Shown: positions 24,594 through 33,633 of the stretch, piece after piece
How positions within the stretch are numbered: the first letter of the stretch is position 1
How the letters are laid out: each line of letters begins with the position of its first letter
Assembly: GCF_003598715.1 (NCBI RefSeq)
Contig: NZ_QZFU01000012.1
Coordinates: 124,001-188,000 of the forward strand
DNA from: Nocardia panacis
Lineage (GTDB): Bacteria; Actinomycetota; Actinomycetes; Mycobacteriales; Mycobacteriaceae
Reading direction: 5' to 3'
Length of the DNA: 64,000 nt
The notes under the pieces: generated by a model
The model's database searches: none
The model's input: only the letters and a program-made list of their open reading frames with translations
Told to the model about the DNA's origin: nothing
Made by a program: the position numbers and the translations under genes

Positions 24594-25688
24594 ATGACCA
24601 TCTCCGCCGAAATCGACGCTCCCGATACGGTTGCCGATCTCGACGATCGCCGCACGCTGAGCCTGAGCCCGCTGCGCTCACCCGCCGACGTGCGTCGCGC
24701 CCACCCCTTGACCGCGCCACTCGCCGAAGTGGTGCGCGCGGGCCGCAGGGCCACGATCGATGTGCTCAACGGTGACGACGACCGCCTCATGGTGATCGTC
24801 GGCCCCTGCTCGGTCCACGATCCGGCCGCCGCCATGGACTACGCCCGCCGCCTGGCCGACAAGGCCGCCGAACTCGACGACCGACTGCATATCGTCATGC
24901 GGGTCTACTTCGAGAAGCCGCGCACCACACTGGGCTGGAAGGGCTTGATCAACGACCCGCACCTGGACGGCAGCTTCGATGTGAACACCGGCCTCGGCCT
25001 GGGCCGCAAACTGCTGGTCGACATCACCGCCCTCGGTCTGCCCGTCGCCTGCGAATTCCTCGACCCGATCACCCCGCAGTACATCGCGGACCTGGTCTCC
25101 TACGGTGCGATCGGCGCGCGCACCGCCGCCAGTCAGGTGCACCGGCAGTTGAGCAGCGCCCTGTCCATGCCGGTCGGCATCAAGAATGGCACCGACGGCG
25201 ATGTGCAGGTCGCGGTCGACGGGGTGCGCGCCGCCGGGGCGAGCCATGTCTTCCCCGGCACCGACCTCGACGGCCGGGCCGCGCTCATCCGCACCGCCGG
25301 GAATCCGGACTGCCACGTCATCCTGCGCGGCGGCAGCGCGGGAACCAACTACGACGCCGCCTCGGTGGCCGAATCCCGGCTGCGTCTGGAAAAGGCCGGG
25401 CTGCCGGAACGTCTCGTGGTGGACGCCAGCCACGGCAACAGCGGCAAGGACCACAATCGCCAGGTCGATGTGGTCACCGATCTCGCCGAGCGACTCGCGG
25501 TGGGGGAGCCGGGCGTGGTCGGGGTGATGCTGGAGAGCTTCCTGCTCGATGGCCGCCAGGACCTGACGCTGGGCCGCGCCGAGGAGTTGACCTACGGCCG
25601 GTCCATCACCGACGCCTGCCTCGACTGGACCCGCACCGCCGAGCAGTTGGATCGACTGGCCGAGGCGGTGCGGGCGCGGCGCGGCTGA
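24594..25688 (+). CDS. aroF: 3-deoxy-7-phosphoheptulonate synthase, type I
   Basis: DAHP synthase joins phosphoenolpyruvate and erythrose 4-phosphate to begin the shikimate pathway. The 364-residue enzyme is the E. coli AroF/G/H type: VGPCSVHDP near residue 70, RVYFEKPRTTLGWKGLINDP, SYGAIGARTAASQVHR, and DASHGNSGKDH near the C-terminal metal site. Mycobacteria mainly use a type II enzyme; Nocardia-like genomes can carry both. GAGGAAAAGG precedes the ATG. Expression is probably set by the upstream leader peptide attenuator. The chorismate made also feeds the salicylate synthase about 8 kb away. It abuts the convergent GNAT gene with no gap. Confidence 0.95.
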   Translation: MTISAEIDAPDTVADLDDRRTLSLSPLRSPADVRRAHPLTAPLAEVVRAGRRATIDVLNGDDDRLMVIVGPCSVHDPAAAMDYARRLADKAAELDDRLHIVMRVYFEKPRTTLGWKGLINDPHLDGSFDVNTGLGLGRKLLVDITALGLPVACEFLDPITPQYIADLVSYGAIGARTAASQVHRQLSSALSMPVGIKNGTDGDVQVAVDGVRAAGASHVFPGTDLDGRAALIRTAGNPDCHVILRGGSAGTNYDAASVAESRLRLEKAGLPERLVVDASHGNSGKDHNRQVDVVTDLAERLAVGEPGVVGVMLESFLLDGRQDLTLGRAEELTYGRSITDACLDWTRTAEQLDRLAEAVRARRG

Positions 25689-26285
25689 TCAGGTGCGGGC
25701 GGGCGATCCGGCCCGGTCGAATTCGGCGGGCCAACCGTCGGCCGGACCGGGCGGATCGGTGGCCAGCCGGGCGGCCAACCAGTGGTCGCGGCGCACACCG
25801 CGCTGCAAACTGCCGAGCCTGCACAGGCCCTCGTAGCGGAATCCGGCCCGGCGCGCCACGGCGGCGGAGGCGTAATTGCCGATGAAGGCGCGCCAACTGA
25901 TCCGCTGCAGGGCCATACCGTCGGCGTGGAAGCCGAACTCGCAGACCAGGCGCACCGCCCGCGTCATCAGGCCGCGGGAGCGTTGCTCCCGACCGATCCA
26001 GTAGCCGATCTCGGCGGCGGTGTCGTCGCGGCCGCCGAGTCCGATGGTGCCGAGCAACGGACCCGTTCGGGTGGCGCGCAGCGCCCACACCGGGCTGCGA
26101 CCCGCCCAACCGGGGCCGACGATGTCATGGATGAAGGTTTCCGCGTCCGCGATGCCGTAGGGGACCGGGATGGTGACCCATTCGCCGATCGCCGGGTCCT
26201 GACAGTGCGCGACGATCGCGTCGGTATCGGCCGCGGTCGGCGGGGTGAGCCAGACCGTGCCGTCGGACAGCGTGCGTTCCTTCAT
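25689..26285 (-). CDS. GNAT acetyltransferase, RimJ/RimL type
   Basis: A 198-residue acetyl-CoA-dependent N-acetyltransferase. GTIGLGGRDDTAAEIGYWIG and REQRSRGLMTRAVRLV follow the beta4-alpha3 CoA-binding layout of the RimJ/RimL (Acetyltransf_3) branch, and RISWRAFIGNYASAAVARRAGFRYEG is the conserved C-terminal part. The acceptor is unknown; these enzymes can modify ribosomal proteins or small amines. The ATG at 26285 is chosen over one 12 codons earlier because it begins the family fold, but no clear ribosome-binding site decides it. Confidence 0.85.
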   Translation of the reverse strand: MKERTLSDGTVWLTPPTAADTDAIVAHCQDPAIGEWVTIPVPYGIADAETFIHDIVGPGWAGRSPVWALRATRTGPLLGTIGLGGRDDTAAEIGYWIGREQRSRGLMTRAVRLVCEFGFHADGMALQRISWRAFIGNYASAAVARRAGFRYEGLCRLGSLQRGVRRDHWLAARLATDPPGPADGWPAEFDRAGSPART

Positions 26286-26376
26286 CGCGTCATGGTGCCA
26301 CGGCGCGGCGCGCAAGATCATCGGGTTTGTCCGGGCGCGGAAATCGGACGTGGCGTCGGGCCGTACACTTGGCGCG

Positions 26377-27297
26377 ATGGTTGCCGCGCTGCTAGCCGAT
26401 TTATTCGAGTCCCACCGGGCGCATCTGCTCTCGGTGGCCTACCGACTCACCGGCAGCGTCGGCGATGCCGAGGACGCCGTCCAGGAGAGCTGGCTGCGGC
26501 TGGGTGGGGTGCATCAATCCGAGATAGACGAGCTGCGCGCCTGGTTGACCGCGCGGGTCGCCGAGATCTGCCTGGACCGCCTGCGCAGCGCGACGGCCCG
26601 CCGGGAAAGCTATGTGGGGCAGTGGTTGCCGGAGCCGATCGTCACCGAGGTCGCGCCCTCCGGTCCGTCCGGGCCGCTGGCGCTCGCGACGCGCGGACCG
26701 GAATGTCGTTTGGCCGCAATGGTTGTGCTCGACACCATGACCCCGGCGCAGCGGGTGGCCCACATCCTGGGCGACGGTCTGGATTTTCCCGAGGCCGAGA
26801 TCGCCGCGATACTGGGCGTTTCCGTCGATGAGGCGGGTGAGCTGGGCGCGGCGGCGCGCACGCTGGCCGCGAGCGCCCCACCGCCGGTCTCCGACGCCGA
26901 ACACGAGGCCGCCGTGCGCGGGCTGCTGGTGGCGGTGTCCACCGGTGATCCCGCCGCGGCCGTCGCGGCGCTGCATCCGCAGGCGCACCTGCTCGGTGAC
27001 GCGGGCGGCACCACACCCACGGCGCGCGTCGGTGTGCGCGGTGCGGAGCGCATCGTGCGGCTGCTGTGCGGCGTGGCCGAGCGCTACGGCAGCGGACCGG
27101 AGGTGGATCCCGCGCACCGTTACGAGATCGCCCGTGTGAATGGGCAATTCGGTTTCGTGGTCAAGGGGGATCCCGGTGAGTTCGGGCTCGGTGGGTGGCC
27201 CGCGCGGGTGCTCGGGTTCGCGGTGCGCGACGGATTGGTCTGGGGGATCTACGATCTGGCCAATCCGGCCAAGCTGAGTGGTATCCGTCTCCGATGA
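26377..27297 (+). CDS. ECF-type sigma factor with C-terminal SnoaL-like domain (SigJ group)
   Basis: The 306-residue protein has a sigma region 2 (FESHRAHLLSVAYRLTGSVGDAEDAVQESWLRL, about 10-43), a divergent region 4 (LDFPEAEIAAILGVSVDEAGEL, about 128-150) and a C-terminal SnoaL/NTF2-like domain from about 180. This architecture is the ECF41-like/SigJ group, in which the C-terminal domain tunes activity instead of an anti-sigma factor. The usual ECF41 partner gene (an oxidoreductase or carboxymuconolactone decarboxylase) is not adjacent. TACACT ends 7 nt before the ATG, so the mRNA is probably leaderless. Confidence 0.88.
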   Translation: MVAALLADLFESHRAHLLSVAYRLTGSVGDAEDAVQESWLRLGGVHQSEIDELRAWLTARVAEICLDRLRSATARRESYVGQWLPEPIVTEVAPSGPSGPLALATRGPECRLAAMVVLDTMTPAQRVAHILGDGLDFPEAEIAAILGVSVDEAGELGAAARTLAASAPPPVSDAEHEAAVRGLLVAVSTGDPAAAVAALHPQAHLLGDAGGTTPTARVGVRGAERIVRLLCGVAERYGSGPEVDPAHRYEIARVNGQFGFVVKGDPGEFGLGGWPARVLGFAVRDGLVWGIYDLANPAKLSGIRLR

Positions 27298-27412
27298 GCT
27301 GCCCCTATCGGGCGATGCGGTTGTGGACAACTCCGCGAACCCGGCGGTGACCAGCGGTATGCCGCTCGGTGGGCCGCGTCACCCTTGATTCGGGTCAATT
27401 AGGCTCGCCGAT

Positions 27413-28657
27413 ATGTCCTCGAACTCCGCGACCGGCGCGCCCCAGCGCTTATCGAACGCAGCGCCCCAGCGCTCATCGGACGCCGCGCCCCAGCGCTCCG
27501 CGACTGTCGCGCGCTTGCGCCCGTTCGCCTCCACCATCTTCGCCGAGATGACCGAACTGGCGGTTCGGCACGACGCGGTCAACCTCGGCCAGGGCTTCCC
27601 GGATACCGACGGTCCGGCGAGCATGCTCGAGGTGGCCAAGCGGTCGATCGATGCGGGTCTCAATCAGTACCCGCCCGGTCGCGGCATGCCGGTGCTGCGC
27701 CGCGCCGTGGCGGCGGACCGCGCCCGCCGCTACGGCCTGGAATACGACCCGGATTCCCAGGTGCTGATCACCGTCGGCGCGACGGAGGCCATCGCCGCGG
27801 CCATGCTCGGCCTGGTGGAACCGGGTGCGGAGGTCGTCCTGATCGAGCCCTACTACGACTCGTACGCGGCGGCGGTGGCCTTGGCGGGCGCGCGGCGGCG
27901 CACCGCGCGGCTGGTGCCCGACGGCGACCGCTTCGTCCTCGACCTGGACAGTCTGCGCGCCGCCATCACCCCCGATACCCGGCTGCTGGTGGTCAACTCC
28001 CCGCACAACCCCACCGGTACGGTGCTGGACCGGTCCGATCTCACCGCCATCGCCGAGCTGGCCTGCGAGCACGACCTGCTTGTACTTACCGACGAGGTGT
28101 ACGAGCACCTGGTCTACGACGGTGTCGAGCACATCAGCCTGGCCACGCTGCCCGGCATGTTCGAGCGCACCGTCGTGGTGTCCAGCGCCGCCAAGACCTT
28201 CAATGTCACCGGCTGGAAGACGGGCTGGGCGCTCGGTCCGGCGCACCTGATCGACGGTGTGCTCGCGGCCAAACAGTTCATGACCTTCACGGCGGGCGCG
28301 CCGTTCCAACCCGCGGTCGCGCACGCGCTGGAGCACGAACTGCCGTGGGTCGCCGAGCTGCGCGATGACCTGTCCGCGAAGCGATTACGGCTCTCGGCGG
28401 CGCTGGCCGATACCGGCTTCGGTGTGAAGACCAGCGCCGGAACGTATTTCGTCATCGCCGACATCACTCCGCTCGGCGCGTCCGACGGTATGCAGTTCTG
28501 CCGGGAACTACCCAAGCGACTCGGCGTGGCGGCGGTGCCGGTGAGCGTCTTCGTCGACCACCCTGAGCAGTGGAATCACCTGGTGCGCTTCGCTTTCTGC
28601 AAGAAGGACCAGACCCTCGACGAGGCGGTGCGCAGGCTGCGCGCCACCAAGATTTAG
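27413..28657 (+). CDS. dapC: N-succinyldiaminopimelate aminotransferase (DapC-like)
   Basis: PLP-dependent class I/II aminotransferase, 414 residues, very close to mycobacterial DapC (Rv0858c), which acts in lysine and meso-diaminopimelate synthesis for peptidoglycan. It shares LRPFASTIFAEM, AVNLGQGFPD, VGATEAIAAAMLGLVEPG and the PLP-lysine segment SSAAKTFNVTGWKTGW (Lys about 261). Related kynurenine/methionine aminotransferases cannot be excluded. The first 30 residues are an unusual repeat-rich extension (three APQR units), so translation could begin closer to residue 33. In M. tuberculosis this gene is followed by fadA-fadB; here it is not. Confidence 0.88.
   Translation: MSSNSATGAPQRLSNAAPQRSSDAAPQRSATVARLRPFASTIFAEMTELAVRHDAVNLGQGFPDTDGPASMLEVAKRSIDAGLNQYPPGRGMPVLRRAVAADRARRYGLEYDPDSQVLITVGATEAIAAAMLGLVEPGAEVVLIEPYYDSYAAAVALAGARRRTARLVPDGDRFVLDLDSLRAAITPDTRLLVVNSPHNPTGTVLDRSDLTAIAELACEHDLLVLTDEVYEHLVYDGVEHISLATLPGMFERTVVVSSAAKTFNVTGWKTGWALGPAHLIDGVLAAKQFMTFTAGAPFQPAVAHALEHELPWVAELRDDLSAKRLRLSAALADTGFGVKTSAGTYFVIADITPLGASDGMQFCRELPKRLGVAAVPVSVFVDHPEQWNHLVRFAFCKKDQTLDEAVRRLRATKI
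27437..27497 (+). repeat. Three 13-nt direct repeats at a 24-nt period in dapC
   Basis: GCGCCCCAGCGCT recurs at 27437, 27461 and 27485, encoding an eight-residue period around APQR in the N-terminal extension of the aminotransferase. It looks like recent slippage or duplication and could vary between strains. Confidence 0.7.
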
Positions 28658-28665
28658 CTGGATGC

Positions 28666-29334
28666 CTAGTTCTTGATATGGCGCAGCGCCTGGGGCGCGC
28701 GCCAGCCGAATCGTCGGGCGAGCAGCCGCAGCACAATGGCCGATGCCGCGGCCAGCGCGCCCGTCCACGCCTGATAGAGGCCGTAGTGCAGCAGTACGGC
28801 GGTGACCGCGGACCCGATCAGCGCGGGCACCGCGTACAGCTCCTGATCGGGACGCAGCACACTGGGCGTCAGCCCGGCCAGCAGATCGCGGATGACACCG
28901 CCGCCGATCCCGGTCACCATCCCGAGCAGCGCGGCGGTGGCGGCGCCGGTGCCCCAGTGGTAGGCCACCACGGTCCCGGTCACGCAGAACAGGCCGAGCC
29001 CGATCGCGTCGAACACCTCCAGCGGCCCGCGCACCAGTCGGGCGGGCGGATGCCGCAGGAAGACGATGAGGGTGGCGGCCAGCGAGACGCACAGGAAGGT
29101 GAGGTCGGTGAAGGCGGCGGGTGGCGTGCGTCCGATCAGCAGGTCGCGGATGACGCCGCCGCCGAGCGCGGTCGCGCAGGCCAGCACCGCCATCCCGAAG
29201 ATGTCCAGATTCTTGCGCACCGCGAGCAGCGCCCCGGAGGTGGCGAACGACAGCACCCCGAACAACTCCCCGGCCCGCTGCGCCACATTGACGGCCGAAT
29301 CGAGCTGGGTCGCCAAAATCTGCACCGCGGCCAT
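28666..29334 (-). CDS. Trimeric intracellular cation channel family protein (UPF0126)
   Basis: A 222-residue integral membrane protein with about seven hydrophobic helices. The family hallmark is two copies of a glycine motif, GGGVIRDLLIG and GGGVIRDLLAG, here about 83 residues apart, from an internal duplication. Bacterial homologues of TRIC channels conduct K+ or glycine-like solutes; the natural substrate here is unknown. It converges with dapC, 8 bp apart. Confidence 0.88.
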   Translation of the reverse strand: MAAVQILATQLDSAVNVAQRAGELFGVLSFATSGALLAVRKNLDIFGMAVLACATALGGGVIRDLLIGRTPPAAFTDLTFLCVSLAATLIVFLRHPPARLVRGPLEVFDAIGLGLFCVTGTVVAYHWGTGAATAALLGMVTGIGGGVIRDLLAGLTPSVLRPDQELYAVPALIGSAVTAVLLHYGLYQAWTGALAAASAIVLRLLARRFGWRAPQALRHIKN

Positions 29335-29435
29335 CTGCTCCTATTTCCTTCCCGACGTTCCACCCGACGCTAGTACATCCGACCCACCCCGCCTCACCCC
29401 GGGGGAAAGGTAAATGGGTGATACTTGTGACCGCG

Positions 29436-30899
29436 CTATACGGATTCGGAGCTAAGGGCAGGTGCGGTCTCACCAGAAGCTGGGGCGGGAGGCCAAGATT
29501 CTGGCTTCACGTTCATCGGCTTGAGCGAGATATCGACATCCCAATCAAATGTTGGGGCGGAATCCCAGCGTTTTGGGGTGTCGAATGTGACGGCATCGGA
29601 TCCGAACCTTGCTCCGATGAAACTGGACTCTTCGGACCAGGACGCATTTGTGAATATGGCTTCGCCGGAGAATGACGTGTTGTCGAAGTTGGCGCCGGCG
29701 GAGAATGTAGTGCCCTTGAAACTGACACTGCCCGAGAAGCTTGCGCAATGGAACGTGGCGTCTCCAGCAAATGTTGTGTCTCTGAACACAGCGTAGTTGG
29801 CGAACCTCGTGTCGCCGAAGTCGGCATGACCTTCAAACAATGCTCCGTCGAACGCGGCGTGCTTGGCGAAAATTGTGCCACTGAATACGATATCTCCAGC
29901 GAACCTGGTACCGCTGAACATGGCCAAGCCGGGGAGGGTTAGATCGGCGAACATCGTGTAGTCGGCGAAGGATGCATCGCTGAACGTGATATGACTGGCG
30001 AAGGTTGCTTCGTAGAACAACGCTTCGCCACAGAAGGTTGTATCGTCGAACATGACATCCCCGAGAAAGCTCGCTCCGCTGAACTCCGTGTTCCGGCTGA
30101 AGGTTGCACCGTCGAAGCTAGTGTTTCCGGTGAATATCGCGCCGTGGAACAAAATATCACCGACGAAGTTGGCCTGCCGGAATTCCACGTCTTCCAGTTG
30201 AGCAGCACGGAAGTCGAAGGTGTTGTCGGACCAGCTGATATGAGCACCGTTGCGAACGCGGTCCGCGATCACTCGCAAGATGGTTTGCCGAACTTCCTTG
30301 TCGTTCTGAAGATACTCGAAGTGGTCCTCGACATCGGTGTCGTTGTCTGAGGAAGGCTCCTTTGCTTTTCTAATTCTCTTTGTCTGGTGGTTGGCTGCCC
30401 GTTGCGGGTCATACGGCAGCCGAAGGTAACCGCAGAGGACATCGATGCATTGCTGTCGCTGCGATCCGGCCGTCTCATCGGCTAAGACCGCCATCGCGTA
30501 CACGCCGGCGATTCGAACAGAGGCCTGGTTGGCGCCAAGTTGCGCAGCAGCCGCACCGAATCGCTCGATGAATCGCCCTTGCTCGGTGTCTCGTTGCCGG
30601 CGATAGGCAATGACCAGAGCGACAACTGCGCCAACACTGCCAGCGATTGTCAGGGATAACTTGGTGATGTCGATCGGATCAGCGGGCTTGGAGCTGGTAT
30701 GGATTGCGTATCCCAACAGCCACATTGCGCCTGCAACGATGGCCGAACCACCGGATATGGCCAGGAGAACCGCAGATAGAAGCGGCATTTTCCGCATTCT
30801 CGAACGCATGGCCGATTGCTCTGACCTGAGTCGCGTTGGTGCCGACCTGAGTTGTCCTGAAATACTTTGGACAACTGTATGTTTCGTGTCCGATGCCAC
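29436..30899 (-). CDS. Membrane-anchored pentapeptide-repeat protein
   Basis: The 487-residue protein has a basic N-terminus, two membrane helices (about 38-60 and 82-102) and a central cytoplasmic region with RFGAAAAQLGANQASVRIAGVYAMAVLAD. From about residue 230 to 440 there are more than 30 pentapeptide repeats of the A(D/N)F-like type, here mainly (A/T)xF (for example GATFSRNTEFSGASF), forming a right-handed quadrilateral beta helix. Such membrane pentapeptide proteins are widespread in actinomycetes and uncharacterised. GC content and codon use are lower than in the neighbours, suggesting transfer. It replaces the fadA-fadB position of M. tuberculosis. Confidence 0.85.
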   Translation of the reverse strand: MASDTKHTVVQSISGQLRSAPTRLRSEQSAMRSRMRKMPLLSAVLLAISGGSAIVAGAMWLLGYAIHTSSKPADPIDITKLSLTIAGSVGAVVALVIAYRRQRDTEQGRFIERFGAAAAQLGANQASVRIAGVYAMAVLADETAGSQRQQCIDVLCGYLRLPYDPQRAANHQTKRIRKAKEPSSDNDTDVEDHFEYLQNDKEVRQTILRVIADRVRNGAHISWSDNTFDFRAAQLEDVEFRQANFVGDILFHGAIFTGNTSFDGATFSRNTEFSGASFLGDVMFDDTTFCGEALFYEATFASHITFSDASFADYTMFADLTLPGLAMFSGTRFAGDIVFSGTIFAKHAAFDGALFEGHADFGDTRFANYAVFRDTTFAGDATFHCASFSGSVSFKGTTFSAGANFDNTSFSGEAIFTNASWSEESSFIGARFGSDAVTFDTPKRWDSAPTFDWDVDISLKPMNVKPESWPPAPASGETAPALSSESV

Positions 30900-31224
30900 G
30901 TTGTGGATCCTGCCGCATCAGCGAGCTGCGTTCCAGGTTTCGGCGCTTAGACCGCTTCGTGTCGAACCTCCCTGGAGCCTCAACCCGTATACGACCGGAC
31001 TGGCCCTACTAACCTCCGGTAAACAGTTCGTTGTACGACCATATCCGGGGGTCTCGCGCGAACGGGCTGGTCGGCGATCTGTAGATCGGCGCCAGTGACA
31101 TCTCAGCAAGGTGATCGTCGCGTGGAATAAAGGAAGGGGGGTTTGCGCTGGATAGAGCCGGTGCGGTGGGGCGGATGTCGGCGGGGTCGGCAAGAATGGG
31201 CGGGACTCGAAGGTAGGAGGGACT
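30900..31224. other. Promoter region between divergent genes
   Basis: These 325 bases separate the pentapeptide gene from ercc3 and are A/T-richer than average on the left side, like the pentapeptide gene itself. No conserved frame or RNA gene was recognised. Confidence 0.5.
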
Positions 31225-32883
31225 GTGACTGACGGTCCGTTGATCGTGCAGAGCGACAAGACGCTGCTGCTGGAGGTCGAGCACGCGTCGGCCGCCGCGG
31301 CGCGGCAGGCCATCGCGCCGTTCGCGGAGTTGGAGCGCGCGCCCGAACATGTGCACACCTACCGGGTGACGCCGCTGGCGCTGTGGAACGCGCGGGCGGC
31401 GGGCCACGATGCCGAGCAGGTGGTCGACGCGCTGGTCAGCTTCTCCCGCTACGCGGTGCCGCAACCGCTGCTGGTCGACGTGGTCGACACCATGGCCAGA
31501 TACGGCCGGTTGCAGCTGGTCAAACATCCGGCCCACGGTTTGACGCTGGTCAGCCTGGATCGCGCGGTGCTGGAGGAGGTGCTGCGGCACAAGAAGATCG
31601 CGCCGATGCTCGGCGCCCGTATCGATGCCGACACCGTGGTCGTCCATCCCTCCGAGCGCGGTCGGATCAAGCAGATGCTGCTCAAGATCGGCTGGCCCGC
31701 CGAGGATCTGGCGGGTTACGTCGATGGCGAGGCCCATGCCATCGATCTGGACTACGAGGGCGGGCACTGGGAGTTGCGCGACTATCAGCAGTTGGCGGCG
31801 GATTCGTTCTGGGCGGGCGGCTCGGGTGTGGTGGTGCTGCCGTGCGGTGCGGGCAAGACCATGGTCGGCGCCGCCGCGATGGCCAAGGCCAAGGCGACGA
31901 CGTTGATCCTGGTCACCAATACCGTGGCCGGTAGGCAGTGGCGGCGCGAGCTGTTGGCCCGTACCTCGCTCACCGAGGACGAGATCGGCGAGTACTCCGG
32001 TGAGCGCAAGGAGATCCGGCCCGTCACCATCGCGACCTACCAGGTGATCACCCGGCGCACGAAGGGTGAGTACAAACATCTCGAGCTGTTCGACAGCCGC
32101 GATTGGGGCCTGGTCATCTATGACGAGGTGCATCTGCTGCCCGCCCCGGTCTTCCGGATGACGGCGGATCTGCAGTCGCGTCGCAGGCTCGGCCTGACCG
32201 CGACGCTGGTGCGCGAGGACGGTCGCGAGGGCGATGTCTTCTCGCTGATCGGCCCGAAGCGGTATGACGCGCCGTGGAAGGATATCGAGGCGCAGGGTTG
32301 GATCGCGCCCGCCGACTGTATCGAGGTGCGCGTCACCCTCACCGACGCCGAGCGCATGTCCTATGCCACGGCGGAGCCGGAGGAGCGCTACAAGCTCTGT
32401 TCCACCGCGCATACGAAGATCGCGGTGGTGGAGTCGATTCTGGCCCGGCATCCGGATGCGCCGAGTCTGGTCATCGGGGCGTATCTGGATCAATTGGACG
32501 AGTTGGGTGCGGCGTTGAACGCGCCGGTCATCCAGGGGTCGACGAAGACCAAGGAGCGCGAGGAACTGTTCGACGCCTTCCGGCGCGGGGAGATTCCGGT
32601 GCTGGTGGTGAGCAAGGTGGCCAACTTCTCCATCGATCTGCCGGAAGCCTCGGTGGCGGTGCAGGTTTCGGGGACCTTCGGGTCGCGGCAGGAGGAGGCG
32701 CAGCGACTCGGTCGGTTGTTGCGGCCCAAACACGATGGGGGCCAGGCGCACTTCTACTCGGTGGTGGCGCGCGATACCCTTGATGCCGAATATGCCGCGC
32801 ATCGCCAGCGTTTCCTGGCCGAGCAGGGGTACGCGTATCGCATCACGGATGCCGACGATTTGCTCGGCCCGCCCATCGGATAA
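31225..32883 (+). CDS. ercc3: DNA repair helicase XPB (Rad25 homologue)
   Basis: Superfamily 2 ATP-dependent 3'-5' DNA helicase of 552 residues, the bacterial XPB. It has an N-terminal damage-recognition domain, Walker A LPCGAGKT (about 205-212), motif II DEVH (about 300), GLTATLVREDGREGD and the C-terminal QEEAQRLGRLLRPK (motif VI). It probably acts in DNA repair. The GTG start has AGGAGG about 5 nt upstream. Its functional neighbour, the helicase-associated protein at 35975-38254, is separated by three genes; in M. tuberculosis the two are adjacent. Confidence 0.95.
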   Translation: MTDGPLIVQSDKTLLLEVEHASAAAARQAIAPFAELERAPEHVHTYRVTPLALWNARAAGHDAEQVVDALVSFSRYAVPQPLLVDVVDTMARYGRLQLVKHPAHGLTLVSLDRAVLEEVLRHKKIAPMLGARIDADTVVVHPSERGRIKQMLLKIGWPAEDLAGYVDGEAHAIDLDYEGGHWELRDYQQLAADSFWAGGSGVVVLPCGAGKTMVGAAAMAKAKATTLILVTNTVAGRQWRRELLARTSLTEDEIGEYSGERKEIRPVTIATYQVITRRTKGEYKHLELFDSRDWGLVIYDEVHLLPAPVFRMTADLQSRRRLGLTATLVREDGREGDVFSLIGPKRYDAPWKDIEAQGWIAPADCIEVRVTLTDAERMSYATAEPEERYKLCSTAHTKIAVVESILARHPDAPSLVIGAYLDQLDELGAALNAPVIQGSTKTKEREELFDAFRRGEIPVLVVSKVANFSIDLPEASVAVQVSGTFGSRQEEAQRLGRLLRPKHDGGQAHFYSVVARDTLDAEYAAHRQRFLAEQGYAYRITDADDLLGPPIG

Positions 32884-32923
32884 GCGGAGGGGTCACCTCC
32901 ACAAATTGTGCTAGGAATATACG

Positions 32924-33592
32924 GTGCGACGCTTCGACTTCCCCGTGGACCGAGCACACGCGCACGCCGTCAACGAAGTCAGCGCCGCGGTGTGTCGGAT
33001 GCGAATCGCCGCAGGGGCGGCCGCATCGGTCGGCGCGGCAGGCACCGCCGCGCTGATCTGGGTGGACCACCCCTGGACCTACCTGCTGTCGGTGGCTTTC
33101 GCCCTGGCGACGGTGATCGCACTGTGGGCGGTGTGGTGGATTCCGCACCGCTCCGGTATCGATCGGCTCTACCGCGACGGCGAACTGGTGCCCGCCGTGG
33201 TGTCGCAGACCTATCCGAGCGGGGTGGTGCTGCTCGCACTTGTCGATCTGGCCCGGCCGGATTCCCCCGGTCCCCGCCGATATGCCTTGATCACCAAGAA
33301 GGTTCGCGAACTACCCGGCCACATCGCCAAGACGGGGGAGCGGGTGCCTGCGGTGGCGGTGCGCGCCGATCGCGCACCCGGCATCGGTGAGCGCTGGCAG
33401 ACCGTGAGCGCCATGCCCATCGCCTGGGGCACCCGCGACCAACGTGTCATCGAACGGGCGCGCGCCGCCATCGGCGAGACCGAGTGGCGACTGCTCACCG
33501 ACAATCTCGAACTCACCGACAAGGTGCGTCACAGTTCCGCGCGCAGGTTGCTGCTCGATCCACAGGGGTTGCCCGGCGATTTGGGCGCATAG
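32924..33592 (+). CDS. DUF3239-like membrane protein
   Basis: A 222-residue protein with two hydrophobic helices (about 25-45 and 52-73), followed by a soluble beta-rich domain (DRLYRDGELVPAVVSQTYPSGVVLLALVDLA). This resembles the mycolate-actinomycete DUF3239 family as I remember it, of unknown function. The start is a GTG without an upstream Shine-Dalgarno, so the mRNA may be leaderless. It follows ercc3 by 40 bp and may be cotranscribed. Confidence 0.7.
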   Translation: MRRFDFPVDRAHAHAVNEVSAAVCRMRIAAGAAASVGAAGTAALIWVDHPWTYLLSVAFALATVIALWAVWWIPHRSGIDRLYRDGELVPAVVSQTYPSGVVLLALVDLARPDSPGPRRYALITKKVRELPGHIAKTGERVPAVAVRADRAPGIGERWQTVSAMPIAWGTRDQRVIERARAAIGETEWRLLTDNLELTDKVRHSSARRLLLDPQGLPGDLGA

Positions 33593-33633
33593 AAAGGGCC
33601 TAGTTCTCCGTCGAGACCGATACCATCGCTCGG

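Noticed and set aside
31009..32802. 597-codon minus-strand open frame
   Set aside because: Antisense to the XPB helicase, which carries all helicase motifs.
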